DNA from: CAMDMI01 sp044379485
Lineage (GTDB): Bacteria; Bacteroidota; Bacteroidia; Cytophagales; Flexibacteraceae
Assembly: GCA_044379485.1 (NCBI GenBank)
Contig: JBIPOE010000095.1
Coordinates: forward strand, 1-13,144
Reading direction: 5' to 3'
DNA length: 13,144 nt
Position numbers and translations under genes: made by a program. Each line of letters opens with the position of its first letter. Within the stretch, counting starts at the first letter, position 1. Positions 1 through 7,300 of the stretch are shown here, piece by piece. Below the pieces are notes generated by a model that had not been told where the DNA came from, searched no databases, and saw only the letters and a program-made list of their open reading frames with translations.

Positions 1-2
1 CA

Positions 3-29
3 ATTATTGGGGCATCGAGCCCCAATAAT
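3..29. terminator. Perfect hairpin at window edge, possible terminator
   Basis: An 11-bp perfect inverted repeat (ATTATTGGGGC, bases 3-13, with GCCCCAATAAT, bases 19-29) encloses a 5-nt loop. It lies about 140 bp past the stop of the leftward methyltransferase gene and could end that transcript or one coming from outside the window. Neither flank visible here has a clear T-run, so terminator function is inferred only from the strong stem and its intergenic position. Confidence 0.4.
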
Positions 30-113
30 GCTCTGCAAACAAGGCCTCAGAATCCTAGTCTATTTTCTACAATAACAACGGATGAAAGTGGTCAATAACG
101 GTCAACAATTTTT

Positions 114-169
114 AGGCATTGACAATTGACAATTCATCATTTATCATTCATAACTCATCATTCCTCATT
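114..169. repeat. Degenerate heptanucleotide tandem repeat
   Basis: Eight consecutive 7-mers can be read in register: aggcatt, gacaatt, gacaatt, catcatt, tatcatt, cataact, catcatt, cctcatt. Most end in CATT or AATT. The array stops 2 bp before the methyltransferase stop codon (172-174). Just upstream, bases 90-109 hold a 10-bp near-duplication (ggtcaataac / ggtcaacaat). The 7-bp period is not a multiple of three and the tract is intergenic, so it is not coding. Confidence 0.6.
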
Positions 170-171
170 CA

Positions 172-1221
172 TTAAGCTTTAATTGCCCACCTCAACTTTG
201 CAGATCTTGCTCTTGGATTGTCATAAATTTCCTGATGGTCAGGTCTTATTGGTTCTGAGGTAATTTCACTATACAATCCCAATCTCAAAAAACTTTGAAA
301 CGACTTTTTTACCCGGCGATCTTCTCCGGAATGGAAGGTGAGAATGGCCACTTTTCCACCTGAAACCAATGCATCCGGCAGCTTTTCCAGAAATTTTTCA
401 AGCACTCCAAACTCATTGTTAACCGCAATGCGCAAGGCCTGGAAACAACGTTGGGCCGATTTCCGGATCAATTCCTGGCGGTCTTCTTTAGGCAAAAATT
501 GCAGGGTTTCTTTTATAATCGTTTTGAGTTGGACCGTACTGTTGATCGCCACACCCTTAGAAGTTTGGGCAAAAATGGCCTTGGAAATGATTTCGGCATA
601 AGGCTCGTCTCCATTTTCAATAAAAAGCGCCTCCAAATCTGCCTGAGAAATGCTTTTCAGGAGTGCTGAAGCGGGTTTTCCAGAGTTTGGGTTTAACCTT
701 AAGTCTAATGGCCCATCCAGCTTTAAAGAAAAACCCCGGTCAGGATTGTCTATTTGCATGGAGGAAACACCCAAATCTGCCAAAATAAAATCCAAAGGAC
801 CTGTTTCAGAAATCAGGAGATCCAAACCCGAAAAGTTCATTTTTCTAATGGTCAAAATTTCTGGACCAAAGCCTAAATTGGCCAATCTTTCTTTGGTTTT
901 TGGCAATTCAAAAGGATCCACATCTGTAGCATACAAATGGCCGTCCGGCCCTAGTTTTTTTAACATTTCCAGACTATGCCCACCATATCCAAGGGTGGCA
1001 TCCAGGCCTTTTTGTCCAGGCTGTATTTGAAAAAAGTCAAGAATTTCAGTCACACAAATGGACCTGTGCATGCCCGCTGGCGTGGCACCTTGGCCAATAA
1101 TCTTCTCTACATCAGCCGGATATAAATCTGGTTGCAGTTCTTTATACTTCTCCTTAAAAGTTTTTGGGTGTGTGCCTTTGTAGCGGATTCTGCGTTGTGG
1201 TTTCGGTTCCAGATTTTCCAT
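172..1221 (-). CDS. rsmH: RsmH/MraW-type 16S rRNA (cytosine-1402-N4)-methyltransferase, N-terminally extended form
   Basis: This is a SAM-dependent methyltransferase of the RsmH (MraW) family, which N4-methylates C1402 of 16S rRNA in the ribosomal P site. Counting from ATG 1221 (349 aa), the sequence shows the SAM-binding motif DATLGYGGHS (about 74-83), DLGVSSMQID...RGFS (about 149-165), GPLDLRLNP (about 170-178), FQALRIAVNNE (about 260-270), ILTFHSGEDRRVKK (about 293-306) and a C-terminal NPRARSAKLRWAIKA. Canonical RsmH is roughly 300 aa and starts close to the SAM motif. This protein has about 50 extra N-terminal residues, including a basic segment RRIRYKGTHPKTFKEKYKEL. I recall the same extension in a standalone RsmH-like subfamily. 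No mraZ, ftsL or penicillin-binding protein gene adjoins it, so it is outside a division and cell-wall cluster and may be a second copy. A TTG at 1233 would add four residues; the ATG is preferred. An MgtC-type gene lies 32 bp upstream on the same strand. Confidence 0.88.
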   Translation of the reverse strand: MENLEPKPQRRIRYKGTHPKTFKEKYKELQPDLYPADVEKIIGQGATPAGMHRSICVTEILDFFQIQPGQKGLDATLGYGGHSLEMLKKLGPDGHLYATDVDPFELPKTKERLANLGFGPEILTIRKMNFSGLDLLISETGPLDFILADLGVSSMQIDNPDRGFSLKLDGPLDLRLNPNSGKPASALLKSISQADLEALFIENGDEPYAEIISKAIFAQTSKGVAINSTVQLKTIIKETLQFLPKEDRQELIRKSAQRCFQALRIAVNNEFGVLEKFLEKLPDALVSGGKVAILTFHSGEDRRVKKSFQSFLRLGLYSEITSEPIRPDHQEIYDNPRARSAKLRWAIKA

Positions 1222-1253
1222 AATAGAATGCAAATTTGATCGGGCTAAATTAG

Positions 1254-1742
1254 TCAGGATTCCTTGCTTTGGTCATTTGCTTTGCTCTTTGAATGCAGAT
1301 GATTACTTTTTTTTAGTTTGGAAGTATTCCGGGTTAAAAGCCAAGTATCAAAAAATTTTAAACCGTAGTTGATAAACAATATGATCCCAGTGGATAAAAA
1401 TGCTTCAGCAATCATACCAACCGCAGCCAGACAACCAATTGCAGAACAGCACCAAACGGTAGCAGAAGTTGTTAGTCCATGCACATTCAAACCCTCTTTA
1501 AATATGATGCCACCACACAAAAATCCTACGCCTGTTACTACCTGACCAACTATTCGGGTAACATCGCCTTGCGTTTGAGTAAGGTAAAGCGAAAGCAAAA
1601 CATAAATGGCGGAACCCGTGGAAACCAGTGCATTGGTTCTAAGCCCAGCCACTTTGTGGTGCCATTGTCTCTCAAACCCTATGATAAATCCGGTTAAAAG
1701 GGCCACGAAAAGACGGGTTGAAAACTCCTGGAGATTAAGCAT
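1254..1742 (-). CDS. MgtC/SapB family inner-membrane protein
   Basis: A 162-aa polytopic membrane protein with the MgtC/SapB signature. It has GFERQWHHKVAGLRTNALVSTGS (about 22-44), with the conserved E-R and K-AGLRT pattern, and GVGFLCGGIIFKEGLNVHGLTTSATVWCCSAIG (about 71-103). About five hydrophobic helices can be seen (roughly 9-24, 36-54, 64-81, 93-110 and 113-130), followed by a short basic Ser/Lys-rich tail (about 138-162). It lacks the C-terminal soluble domain of Salmonella MgtC, so it matches the short SapB-like form. In pathogens MgtC aids survival at low magnesium and modulates the F-ATPase; the role of environmental homologues is unclear. The ATG at 1742 is a natural start with family-typical spacing to the first helix. 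The gene precedes the methyltransferase gene by 20-32 bp, so the two are probably co-transcribed. Confidence 0.88.
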   Translation of the reverse strand: MLNLQEFSTRLFVALLTGFIIGFERQWHHKVAGLRTNALVSTGSAIYVLLSLYLTQTQGDVTRIVGQVVTGVGFLCGGIIFKEGLNVHGLTTSATVWCCSAIGCLAAVGMIAEAFLSTGIILFINYGLKFFDTWLLTRNTSKLKKSNHLHSKSKANDQSKES

Positions 1743-2075
1743 GTGATTGAATTATATTATAAATAAAAGCATGAAAGGGAAATATTCAAATAAAGCACAA
1801 TTCATTCAATTCAAAAATGTTGAAATCTAACTTTCTGCTGTAGATTGTATTCATCCAAATATCAGGAATTGAGCTAAACCCATTTCAAAAAGCCCAACCT
1901 GGAATTGAAAATAGCCAGCAAAGGTCCATCTAAAAACTTCAACTATTTAACCTGCAAATTGAAAATGTTTCACGCTTGTTTTAATTAACTAAATTCAGGA
2001 AGTGTCGGACCTTTATTTCTTTGATTGACCCTGAATCCAGCCAGTAAATTTTTAGGTTTCAAGAATAAAACTTCA
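1743..2075. other. Intergenic region between divergent genes
   Basis: This AT-rich stretch separates the leftward MgtC gene from the rightward small membrane protein and must hold the promoters of both. I found no tRNA, no convincing open frame with family features, and no clear match to the Bacteroidota -7 element (TAnnTTTG) at a proper spacing. Bases 1992-2001 (AATTCAGGAA) recur inverted at 2449-2458 and directly at 2489-2498. Confidence 0.5.
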
Positions 2076-2435
2076 ATGCTTTTGCTTTTATTTACAACTG
2101 TAAAAACCTTTATTCAATCAGAAATGGAAATTCAAATCAACAACTCAGGTTTACAAATAAATTCAGCCATTGGTTCAATTTTAATCATTGCCCTAACTGT
2201 TCTGCTTTCCTGTTGGTGTTTGTTTTATCTTGACCACAAAACCACCAGTATTTCTGTGTTATTTACCCCTGGAAATATTGCTGCATTGCTGGTATATTTT
2301 GTTCCCACATTTTCTATTTGCACCATTCTATTCAATTGGTTTCAAGGTATTTCCAACATAAAAAGACCCTTATTATTCGCTTTATCTGTTGGAATTCCAG
2401 TTGGTTTTATTTTGATAATTTTTCTACTATCATAG
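2076..2435 (+). CDS. Small membrane protein of unknown function
   Basis: The reading frame is open from a TTG at 2025. In-frame ATG codons lie at 2076 (119 aa) and 2124 (103 aa, MEIQINNSGL...). The ATG at 2076 is given here, but 2124 may be the true start because the peptide before it does not look conserved. Counting from 2124, three hydrophobic helices can be seen: SAIGSILIIALTVLLSCWCLFYL (about 14-36), ISVLFTPGNIAALLVYFVPTFSICTILF (about 42-69) and RPLLFALSVGIPVGFILIIFLL (about 80-102). The charged loops are short and the chain ends almost inside the third helix. I recognise no family and assign no function. The DUF2461 gene starts 39 bp downstream on the same strand, so co-transcription is possible. 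Confidence 0.55.
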   Translation: MLLLLFTTVKTFIQSEMEIQINNSGLQINSAIGSILIIALTVLLSCWCLFYLDHKTTSISVLFTPGNIAALLVYFVPTFSICTILFNWFQGISNIKRPLLFALSVGIPVGFILIIFLLS

Positions 2436-2446
2436 TTAAATTAGGT

Positions 2447-2500
2447 CTTTCCTGAATTAAATGGATGTCCACCTATGATAGTTTCTCAAATTCAGGAAAG
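2447..2500. promoter_or_regulatory. 12-bp perfect inverted repeat enclosing a start codon
   Basis: CTTTCCTGAATT (2447-2458) and AATTCAGGAAAG (2489-2500) are exact reverse complements with a 30-bp spacer. The ATG of the DUF2461 gene (2475-2477) lies in the spacer, so in mRNA the start codon would sit in a large loop closed by a 12-bp stem. The right arm is inside the coding sequence. Regulation of translation, or a binding site for a dimeric protein, is inferred only. Confidence 0.45.
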
Positions 2501-2783
2501 TAGCCTTGAGTTCCTGAAACACCTGACGCACAACAACAACAGAACCTGGTTTGAAGCAAATAAAGAACGGTTTTTAGCTGCCCAGCAAAATATGATTGCC
2601 TTTGCCGATCACCTTTTATTCCTGATGAATACCCATGATTTCATTGAAAATGAATCAGGCAAAAAAAGTCTCTATCGGATTTACAGTGATGTCCGGTTAA
2701 AAAAAGACAAATCGCCTTACAATACCCGATTTGCAATAGGATTAAGGCGGGCAACAAAATGGAGAAGAGGCTATTTTCAATAA
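2475..2783 (+). pseudogene. DUF2461 (TIGR02453) family protein, N-terminal half only
   Basis: A 102-aa product matches the first half of the DUF2461/TIGR02453 family. Visible features are LEFLKHLTHNNNRTWFEANKERF (about 11-33), then SLYRIYSDVRLKKDKSPYNTRFAIGLRRATKWRRGYF (about 65-101), corresponding to the family core 'fRiyRDvRFskDKsPYkt...ag.Yfhi.PG'. Family members are usually about 220 aa, so roughly half is missing, including everything after the conserved G-Y-Y/F step. The stop TAA (2781-2783) coincides with the left TAA flank of a MITE-like element. The expected C-terminal sequence (the G-rich '..PG..fvgGG.w' part) does not reappear in any frame beyond the element, so the gene is called broken. 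The molecular function of DUF2461 is not established. Whether a truncated protein is still made is unknown. Confidence 0.7.
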
Positions 2784-2937
2784 AGTCTAAATGAAAATTG
2801 AACATACTTTTTCTTTTTGGCCTTCCCGCTTTGGCGGGATAAACTATTCCGGTTTCTTTCGCCAAAGCGAACACATCCTACTTAGGCGGACAAGGCCAGA
2901 GAAATAAATTATGGCATGTTCAATTTTTTAATAGACT
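2784..2937. mobile_element. MITE-like non-autonomous element (about 154 bp)
   Basis: The ends form an imperfect terminal inverted repeat. Left AGTCTA...AAAATTGAACAT (2784-2805) pairs with right ATGTTCAATTTTTT...TAGACT (2916-2937); the 25-bp ends 2781-2805 and 2916-2940 match at 20 positions. Both sides are flanked by TAA (2781-2783 and 2938-2940), compatible with a 3-bp target duplication. Inside are further paired segments: GGCCTT (2819-2824) with AAGGCC (2892-2897), the hairpin TCCCGC-tttg-GCGGGA (2824-2839), the hairpin TTCGC-caaa-GCGAA (2858-2871), and GCTTTGGCG (2828-2836) complementary to CGCCAAAGC (2860-2868). No transposase frame fits in the element. It interrupts the DUF2461 gene. 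A multi-copy family mobilised in trans is inferred; only one copy is visible here. Confidence 0.6.
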
Positions 2938-2940
2938 TAA

Positions 2941-3400
2941 TATAATACCGGCGAAAAAACCATCATGAAAAAGGGAATCTCATTTGTGGTTTCTGATGAA
3001 TTGAGTTCTCATCGATCATATTCCCAATCCGGGGCCAAACTTTTGATTGTAGATGGTGATTTTTTGAAGTCCTGAACCGATCGAAGAGTTCAATTTCTAA
3101 TAGCTTTAGGCTTGAAATACATAGAGTTGTAGAAATAAACGGGATATTAAAACTTCCCAAATCAATGTTTATCAAGTAATTACAATTCAATATTAGGATA
3201 AATCAATGCATGCCAGGTTATTTCCGATGCGGTTTTTACCCCTGTTGCCCTATGAAGAAGGTTCAGAAGTGGTGTCCTGATTTAAACTTTCCTACTTTTT
3301 AGTGGATTAGACCTAAATTGAAAAGTGATCGGTATAATGGAATAACTATGGCAAGCCTTAAAAAAATTACTTTAATCGGAAAAGGAAAGCCTGGAAACAA
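2941..3400. other. Gene-poor relic stretch
   Basis: There is no convincing gene between the mobile element and the acetyltransferase. A 36-codon frame (2965-3075, MKKGISFVVSDELSSHRSYS...DGDFLKS) is followed in another frame, from about 3066 to 3177, by EVLNRSKSSISNSF...LPKSMFIK. The two read like one sequence joined by a frameshift, so this may be debris of a former gene. I could not assign a family. The rest holds scattered stops in all frames and nothing else I recognise. Confidence 0.35.
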
Positions 3401-4006
3401 ATGCTTGATTTCAATTTTAACAAAGATTATGTTTTAGAAAATGAGCGTGTTCTTTTACGACCATTGGAACTCAATGATTTTGACCATTTGATTGGTTTTT
3501 CTTTGACCGAACCAGAAATATGGAAATATTCTTTGGTTCAGGCTGGTGGTGAATCTGGATTAAAAAACTACTTACAACTGGCCACGGAGGCCAGGAAATC
3601 AGAAAAGGAATATCCTTTTATCGTTTTTGACAAGTTAACCAAACAATATGCTGGTTCAACCCGATTTTACGACATTCAACTAAGCAATAAGTGCCTGCAA
3701 TTGGGTTATACCTGGTATGGAAAAGAATTTCAGGGAACAGGTCTTAACAAACATTGCAAGGCTTTGTTGCTTCAATTTGCATTTGACGAAATGGGAATGG
3801 AAAGGGTGGAATTCAGGGCAGACAACGACAACAAAAGAAGTATTGCTGCCATGAAAAAAATAGGCTGCACAATAGAAGGTGTTCTAAGAAGCAATGGATT
3901 CAAACCAGATGGCAGCCGAAGAGATAGTATTGTCTTAAGCATTCTTAAAAAGGAATGGGAATCTGAAATAAAACGAATTCTAAATTCCGGCATTTTAAGT
4001 TCATGA
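3401..4006 (+). CDS. GNAT family N-acetyltransferase (RimJ/RimL type)
   Basis: A 201-aa protein of the RimJ/RimL-like GNAT branch, which moves an acetyl group from acetyl-CoA to an amine, often a protein N-terminus or a small molecule. The sequence shows LENERVLLRPLELNDFDHLIGF (about 12-33, typical N-terminal strand and helix), FIVFDKLTKQYAGSTRFYDI (about 73-92), LGYTWYGKEFQGTGLNKHCKALLLQFAFDEMGMERVEFRADNDNKRSIAAMKKIGCTIEGVLR (about 101-163), and a C-terminal RRDSIVLSILKKEW. The acetyl-CoA pyrophosphate loop is Q-G-T-G-L-N (111-116). The N-x-RS-AAM-K-G motif is the usual late GNAT helix. ATG 3401 is the first start after an in-frame stop at 3359. The gene stands alone between relic DNA and a 317-bp spacer. 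The substrate cannot be deduced; length and motifs look intact. Confidence 0.88.
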   Translation: MLDFNFNKDYVLENERVLLRPLELNDFDHLIGFSLTEPEIWKYSLVQAGGESGLKNYLQLATEARKSEKEYPFIVFDKLTKQYAGSTRFYDIQLSNKCLQLGYTWYGKEFQGTGLNKHCKALLLQFAFDEMGMERVEFRADNDNKRSIAAMKKIGCTIEGVLRSNGFKPDGSRRDSIVLSILKKEWESEIKRILNSGILSS

Positions 4007-4115
4007 CCTATTATTTAAATAAACGGTTCCCGTTCCATAAATGACAACTGTAAGCCAATAAGGCCAATTTTAACTTTCTAAAATACTTTAAGGCCCAATC
4101 ATTTCCTATACATGA

Positions 4116-4131
4116 CTGGCAATATTGCCAG
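4116..4131. promoter_or_regulatory. Perfect 16-bp palindrome, candidate operator
   Basis: CTGGCAATATTGCCAG is self-complementary over all 16 bases, with no spacer. It lies 110 bp past the acetyltransferase stop and about 190 bp before the protease start. A dimeric regulator site is a reasonable reading; no regulator gene is nearby to support it. Confidence 0.35.
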
Positions 4132-4229
4132 AAGTTAAATCTTGACGGAGAAATTATATGGGTTTCAAAAACAGAATTTGAACTCAAAATTCACTATCCA
4201 TTTTGCCTTTGTTTTCCTGCAACAAAATT

Positions 4230-4254
4230 CACTTTCGAAGATCACACGAAAGTG
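4230..4254. promoter_or_regulatory. Hairpin upstream of the secreted protease gene
   Basis: CACTTTCG (4230-4237) and CGAAAGTG (4247-4254) are exact reverse complements around a 9-nt loop. The position, 70 bp before ATG 4324 with no T-run after it, suits an operator or a leader stem better than a terminator. Function is inferred from position only. Confidence 0.3.
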
Positions 4255-4323
4255 GTATTGTAGAATTTGAACCAAAACAAATCCTTTGCAGCCGTAGAAT
4301 TCAATTACAAATCAATCAAAACC

Positions 4324-7300
4324 ATGAACAATCTATCAGCTTTTAAAATTCACTTTTCGCTTGCCTTTTTAACTTTTATTTCAGGCATAATACTCAGTCA
4401 AACAACATTGGCCCACAATGGAGACGGTTGTTTATTAGTTCCTGTTTCGCTTGAAAATGTGGTAAAATCCAGCTCCCTTATTGTAGAGGCAAAAGTTGTT
4501 TCCCAAAGGGCATTTTGGAATTCAAAACACAATCAAATTTTTACAGCCCATTCTTTAGATGTTTTTGCCATTGTTAAAGGAAAACTAGAGGTTAAGAATC
4601 TGGAGGTTTTAACATTGGGCGGCATAGTTGGCAACGACATTATGATTGTGAATCCTTCAGTTTCTTTGCTTCCAGGTGCTTCCGGCATTTTTTGCCTGCA
4701 TCCTCACAAAAAATCAGAAGATAAGGATGGTACAGAATACTTCGATATTTATGCAGGTCTTCAGGGTTTTATAGCCTACGACTTTGAAGATAAAAAAGCT
4801 GAATTACCGTTCGAGTCTTTCAATTTGGCAAACGATGAAGCATTAGAAAAAGTTAAAAAGTTCTCAAAAACCTCAAAATTGGAGACTTTTAAAATATTGC
4901 CTGAAAAACAAAACATGTGGAATAAATCAGGTCAGGCACTTATGGCTATTCAGGCAGTAGCTGGTTTTAGTCCTACTTCAATTTCTGCTGGAACCAATTC
5001 CATTTTAACAATTAATGGTAGCGGATTTGGGGCAATTAAGGGAAATGGCTTTATAGAGTTTTCATGGACTGATACTGTACCAACCAAATTTGTGCGTGCT
5101 TTTGATGCTGAAATAGTATCATGGACAGATGCTGAAATTAAAGTAAAAGTTCCAGGTGTCACCCGATCAGGAAGTAGAATTACTGGTCCTGCGGGCACTG
5201 GCCCATTCAGGATAACAACCAATAATGGCACTGTTTTTACAAGTCCTTCAAACCTGAATGTAACTTTTTCGCATTTCAATATTGCACTTACTTCCTTTCA
5301 GGGAACTCCGTCAAATCCAATTCCTATGGAAATAAACCTGGCTAGTTCAGAGGTTGGTAGAGGTTTTACACTACTGTATGATCCTGCATTTACTGGAAAC
5401 GCGGCAGCTAAAGCCTCATTTGAAAAGGCAATTAACCATTGGAAGTGTTTGCAAGGTGCCAATTTTGCCATCAATCCAAATACGAATTCTACTGCCACCA
5501 GCATCAATGTTTTGGACAATCAAAATACTGTGATGTTTGACAATGCAGCCAGCAGTCTGGAAGCAGGTGTATTGGGAAGAGGAACTGCCCATTTAACCAT
5601 TTGCGGTACGGCCAGCTCTGTAGTTTCAATTTTAACAAGGGAAGTCGATTTTGTATTTAGTAGAAATGCTGCAGGACTTACCTGGAATTTTCTAACCAAC
5701 AATACAGGTATTTCCCTTGCAGAGGTTGATTTTAATACAGTTGCTCTACATGAAGCCGGTCATACGCTTTTACTTGGCCATTCTTTGAATCCTGGAGATG
5801 TGATGTTTCCGCAGGTTTCAAGGGGAGTAATCAATAGAAATTTAAAGTCAAATGACTTACTAGGTGGCTCTTATGTGATTGGTAAAAGTGTTGCCAATAC
5901 AAGCCTTTGCGGTGGTTTGTTTGCCTACCAAAGAAATTTCTTTCCTGCCCCAACTTCTACCATTTTGCCTCTCACCGGGTTGGATGCCTGTCAACTGGCT
6001 ACTGTATCCTTACAGTCACTTACAAATGGTATTAACCCAATTTTGACATGGTTGAAAAACGGAAATCCTATAACCAATGAAACCATTATCAATAACCATG
6101 ATGTTTCAAGATTGGACGCAGTTAACTTAAATCCCAATGATCAGATTACACTAAGAGTTGATGCTTGTGGGTTTTCTGTTACTTCGGCTCCGGTTTCGAT
6201 TACAGGAACCCCATTAAATCAGGCAATCATTCCAGGTCCAATTTCTGGTCCAATTTGTGCCACTCCTGGTGTAATCAGCAATTATAGCATTCCAGTAGTT
6301 CAGGGAGCGGTTTCGTACAACTGGATTTCAGCCTCAGGTCAAAATATTATTTCAAATACCAGTGTTGGAGCAATTACAGCTAATGCGAGTATAAATGTGA
6401 ATCAGCCTGGTTCTTTAAGGGTGCGGATAGAAAACTTTTGCAGTAATTCAATTCAAACCGACCTTCTTCAGATCAATCTGATTCCAGCAAAACCCGGCAA
6501 TATCATTGGACCAGTTTGTGTAAACAAAAATGTAAGTAATACGTATTCAGTGCCTTTGGTTTCAGGAGCTTCAAGCTACAACTGGACAGCCGGTACTGGA
6601 AATACAATTTTGAACAATAATGTCATAGGAGCAAGTAATGCAAGTATTTCAGCAGTTTTTGGTGGAGCTGACAATCTGAAAGTTTCGGCCGTCAATAGTT
6701 GTGGGACATCTGCTACCTCTAATCTCATTCAGGTTAATTTAAATCCAACTGCACCTGGTGTAATTGCAGGTGCAACATGTGTGAGCTCTGGTGCAACAAG
6801 CACATTTACAGTAGTTTTGGTTTCTGGTACTACCCAATACAACTGGTCAGGAGCTGCTACAACCACATTTTCTAACAATGTAATTGGAGCAAATTCTGCC
6901 TCAATTTCGGCATCTTTGACAGCAAATGATAATCTGGTGGTAAGGAGCCAAAATGCTTGTGGAATTTCAGCTGCTTCACCTGCAAAATTGGTAAGTATTA
7001 CCCCTGCCACACCTGGCTCTATAAGTGGTCCCATCAACAATACATGTGGGAAAACAAATACCTATAGTATAGTTGCTGTTCCCAATGCCGTTTCATATGC
7101 ATGGACTGTTCCTACAGGTTGTAGCATTACTGGAGCTTCCACCGGTAGAAGCATCAACATGCTTGCAGGATCAACTTTTACAACCTCAGGAAGTGTAGAG
7201 GTTAGAGCCATTAACAATACTTGCACAAGCGCCTTAAAATCTTTATCTATAATTGCAAAACCGGGAGCGCCAACATCAATAACTGGACCATCAACCATTC

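Larger units (their letters stand above)
4007..4323. other. Intergenic region with two hairpins
   Basis: This 317-bp spacer must contain the promoter of the secreted protease gene. It holds a perfect 16-bp palindrome (CTGGCAATATTGCCAG, 4116-4131) and an 8-bp inverted repeat with a 9-nt loop (CACTTTCG 4230-4237, CGAAAGTG 4247-4254), the second about 70 bp before the ATG. A frame without ATG is open from 4054 to 4263 but shows no family features. No clear Bacteroidota promoter could be fixed. Confidence 0.45.

Noticed and set aside
338..1030. Open frames on the plus strand opposite the methyltransferase gene
   Set aside because: They are antisense to a gene with complete family motifs and show no family features of their own.
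2965..3177. Resemblance of HRSY...VDGDFLEVLNRSKSSISNSF to a LytTR DNA-binding domain
   Set aside because: The match needs a frameshift and covers only a few residues. It is too weak to name the domain.
3333..3338. TATAAT as a -10 promoter for the acetyltransferase gene
   Set aside because: The Bacteroidota primary sigma factor uses TAnnTTTG and TTG elements, not the E. coli consensus, and no matching -33 element is seen.
4054..4263. 70-codon open frame before the protease gene
   Set aside because: It has no start codon, no recognisable family, and contains the 16-bp palindrome. A frame this long can occur by chance.
4267..4323. TTG start adding 19 residues to the protease
   Set aside because: It would put a hydrophilic stretch in front of a proper signal peptide; ATG 4324 begins that signal peptide directly.
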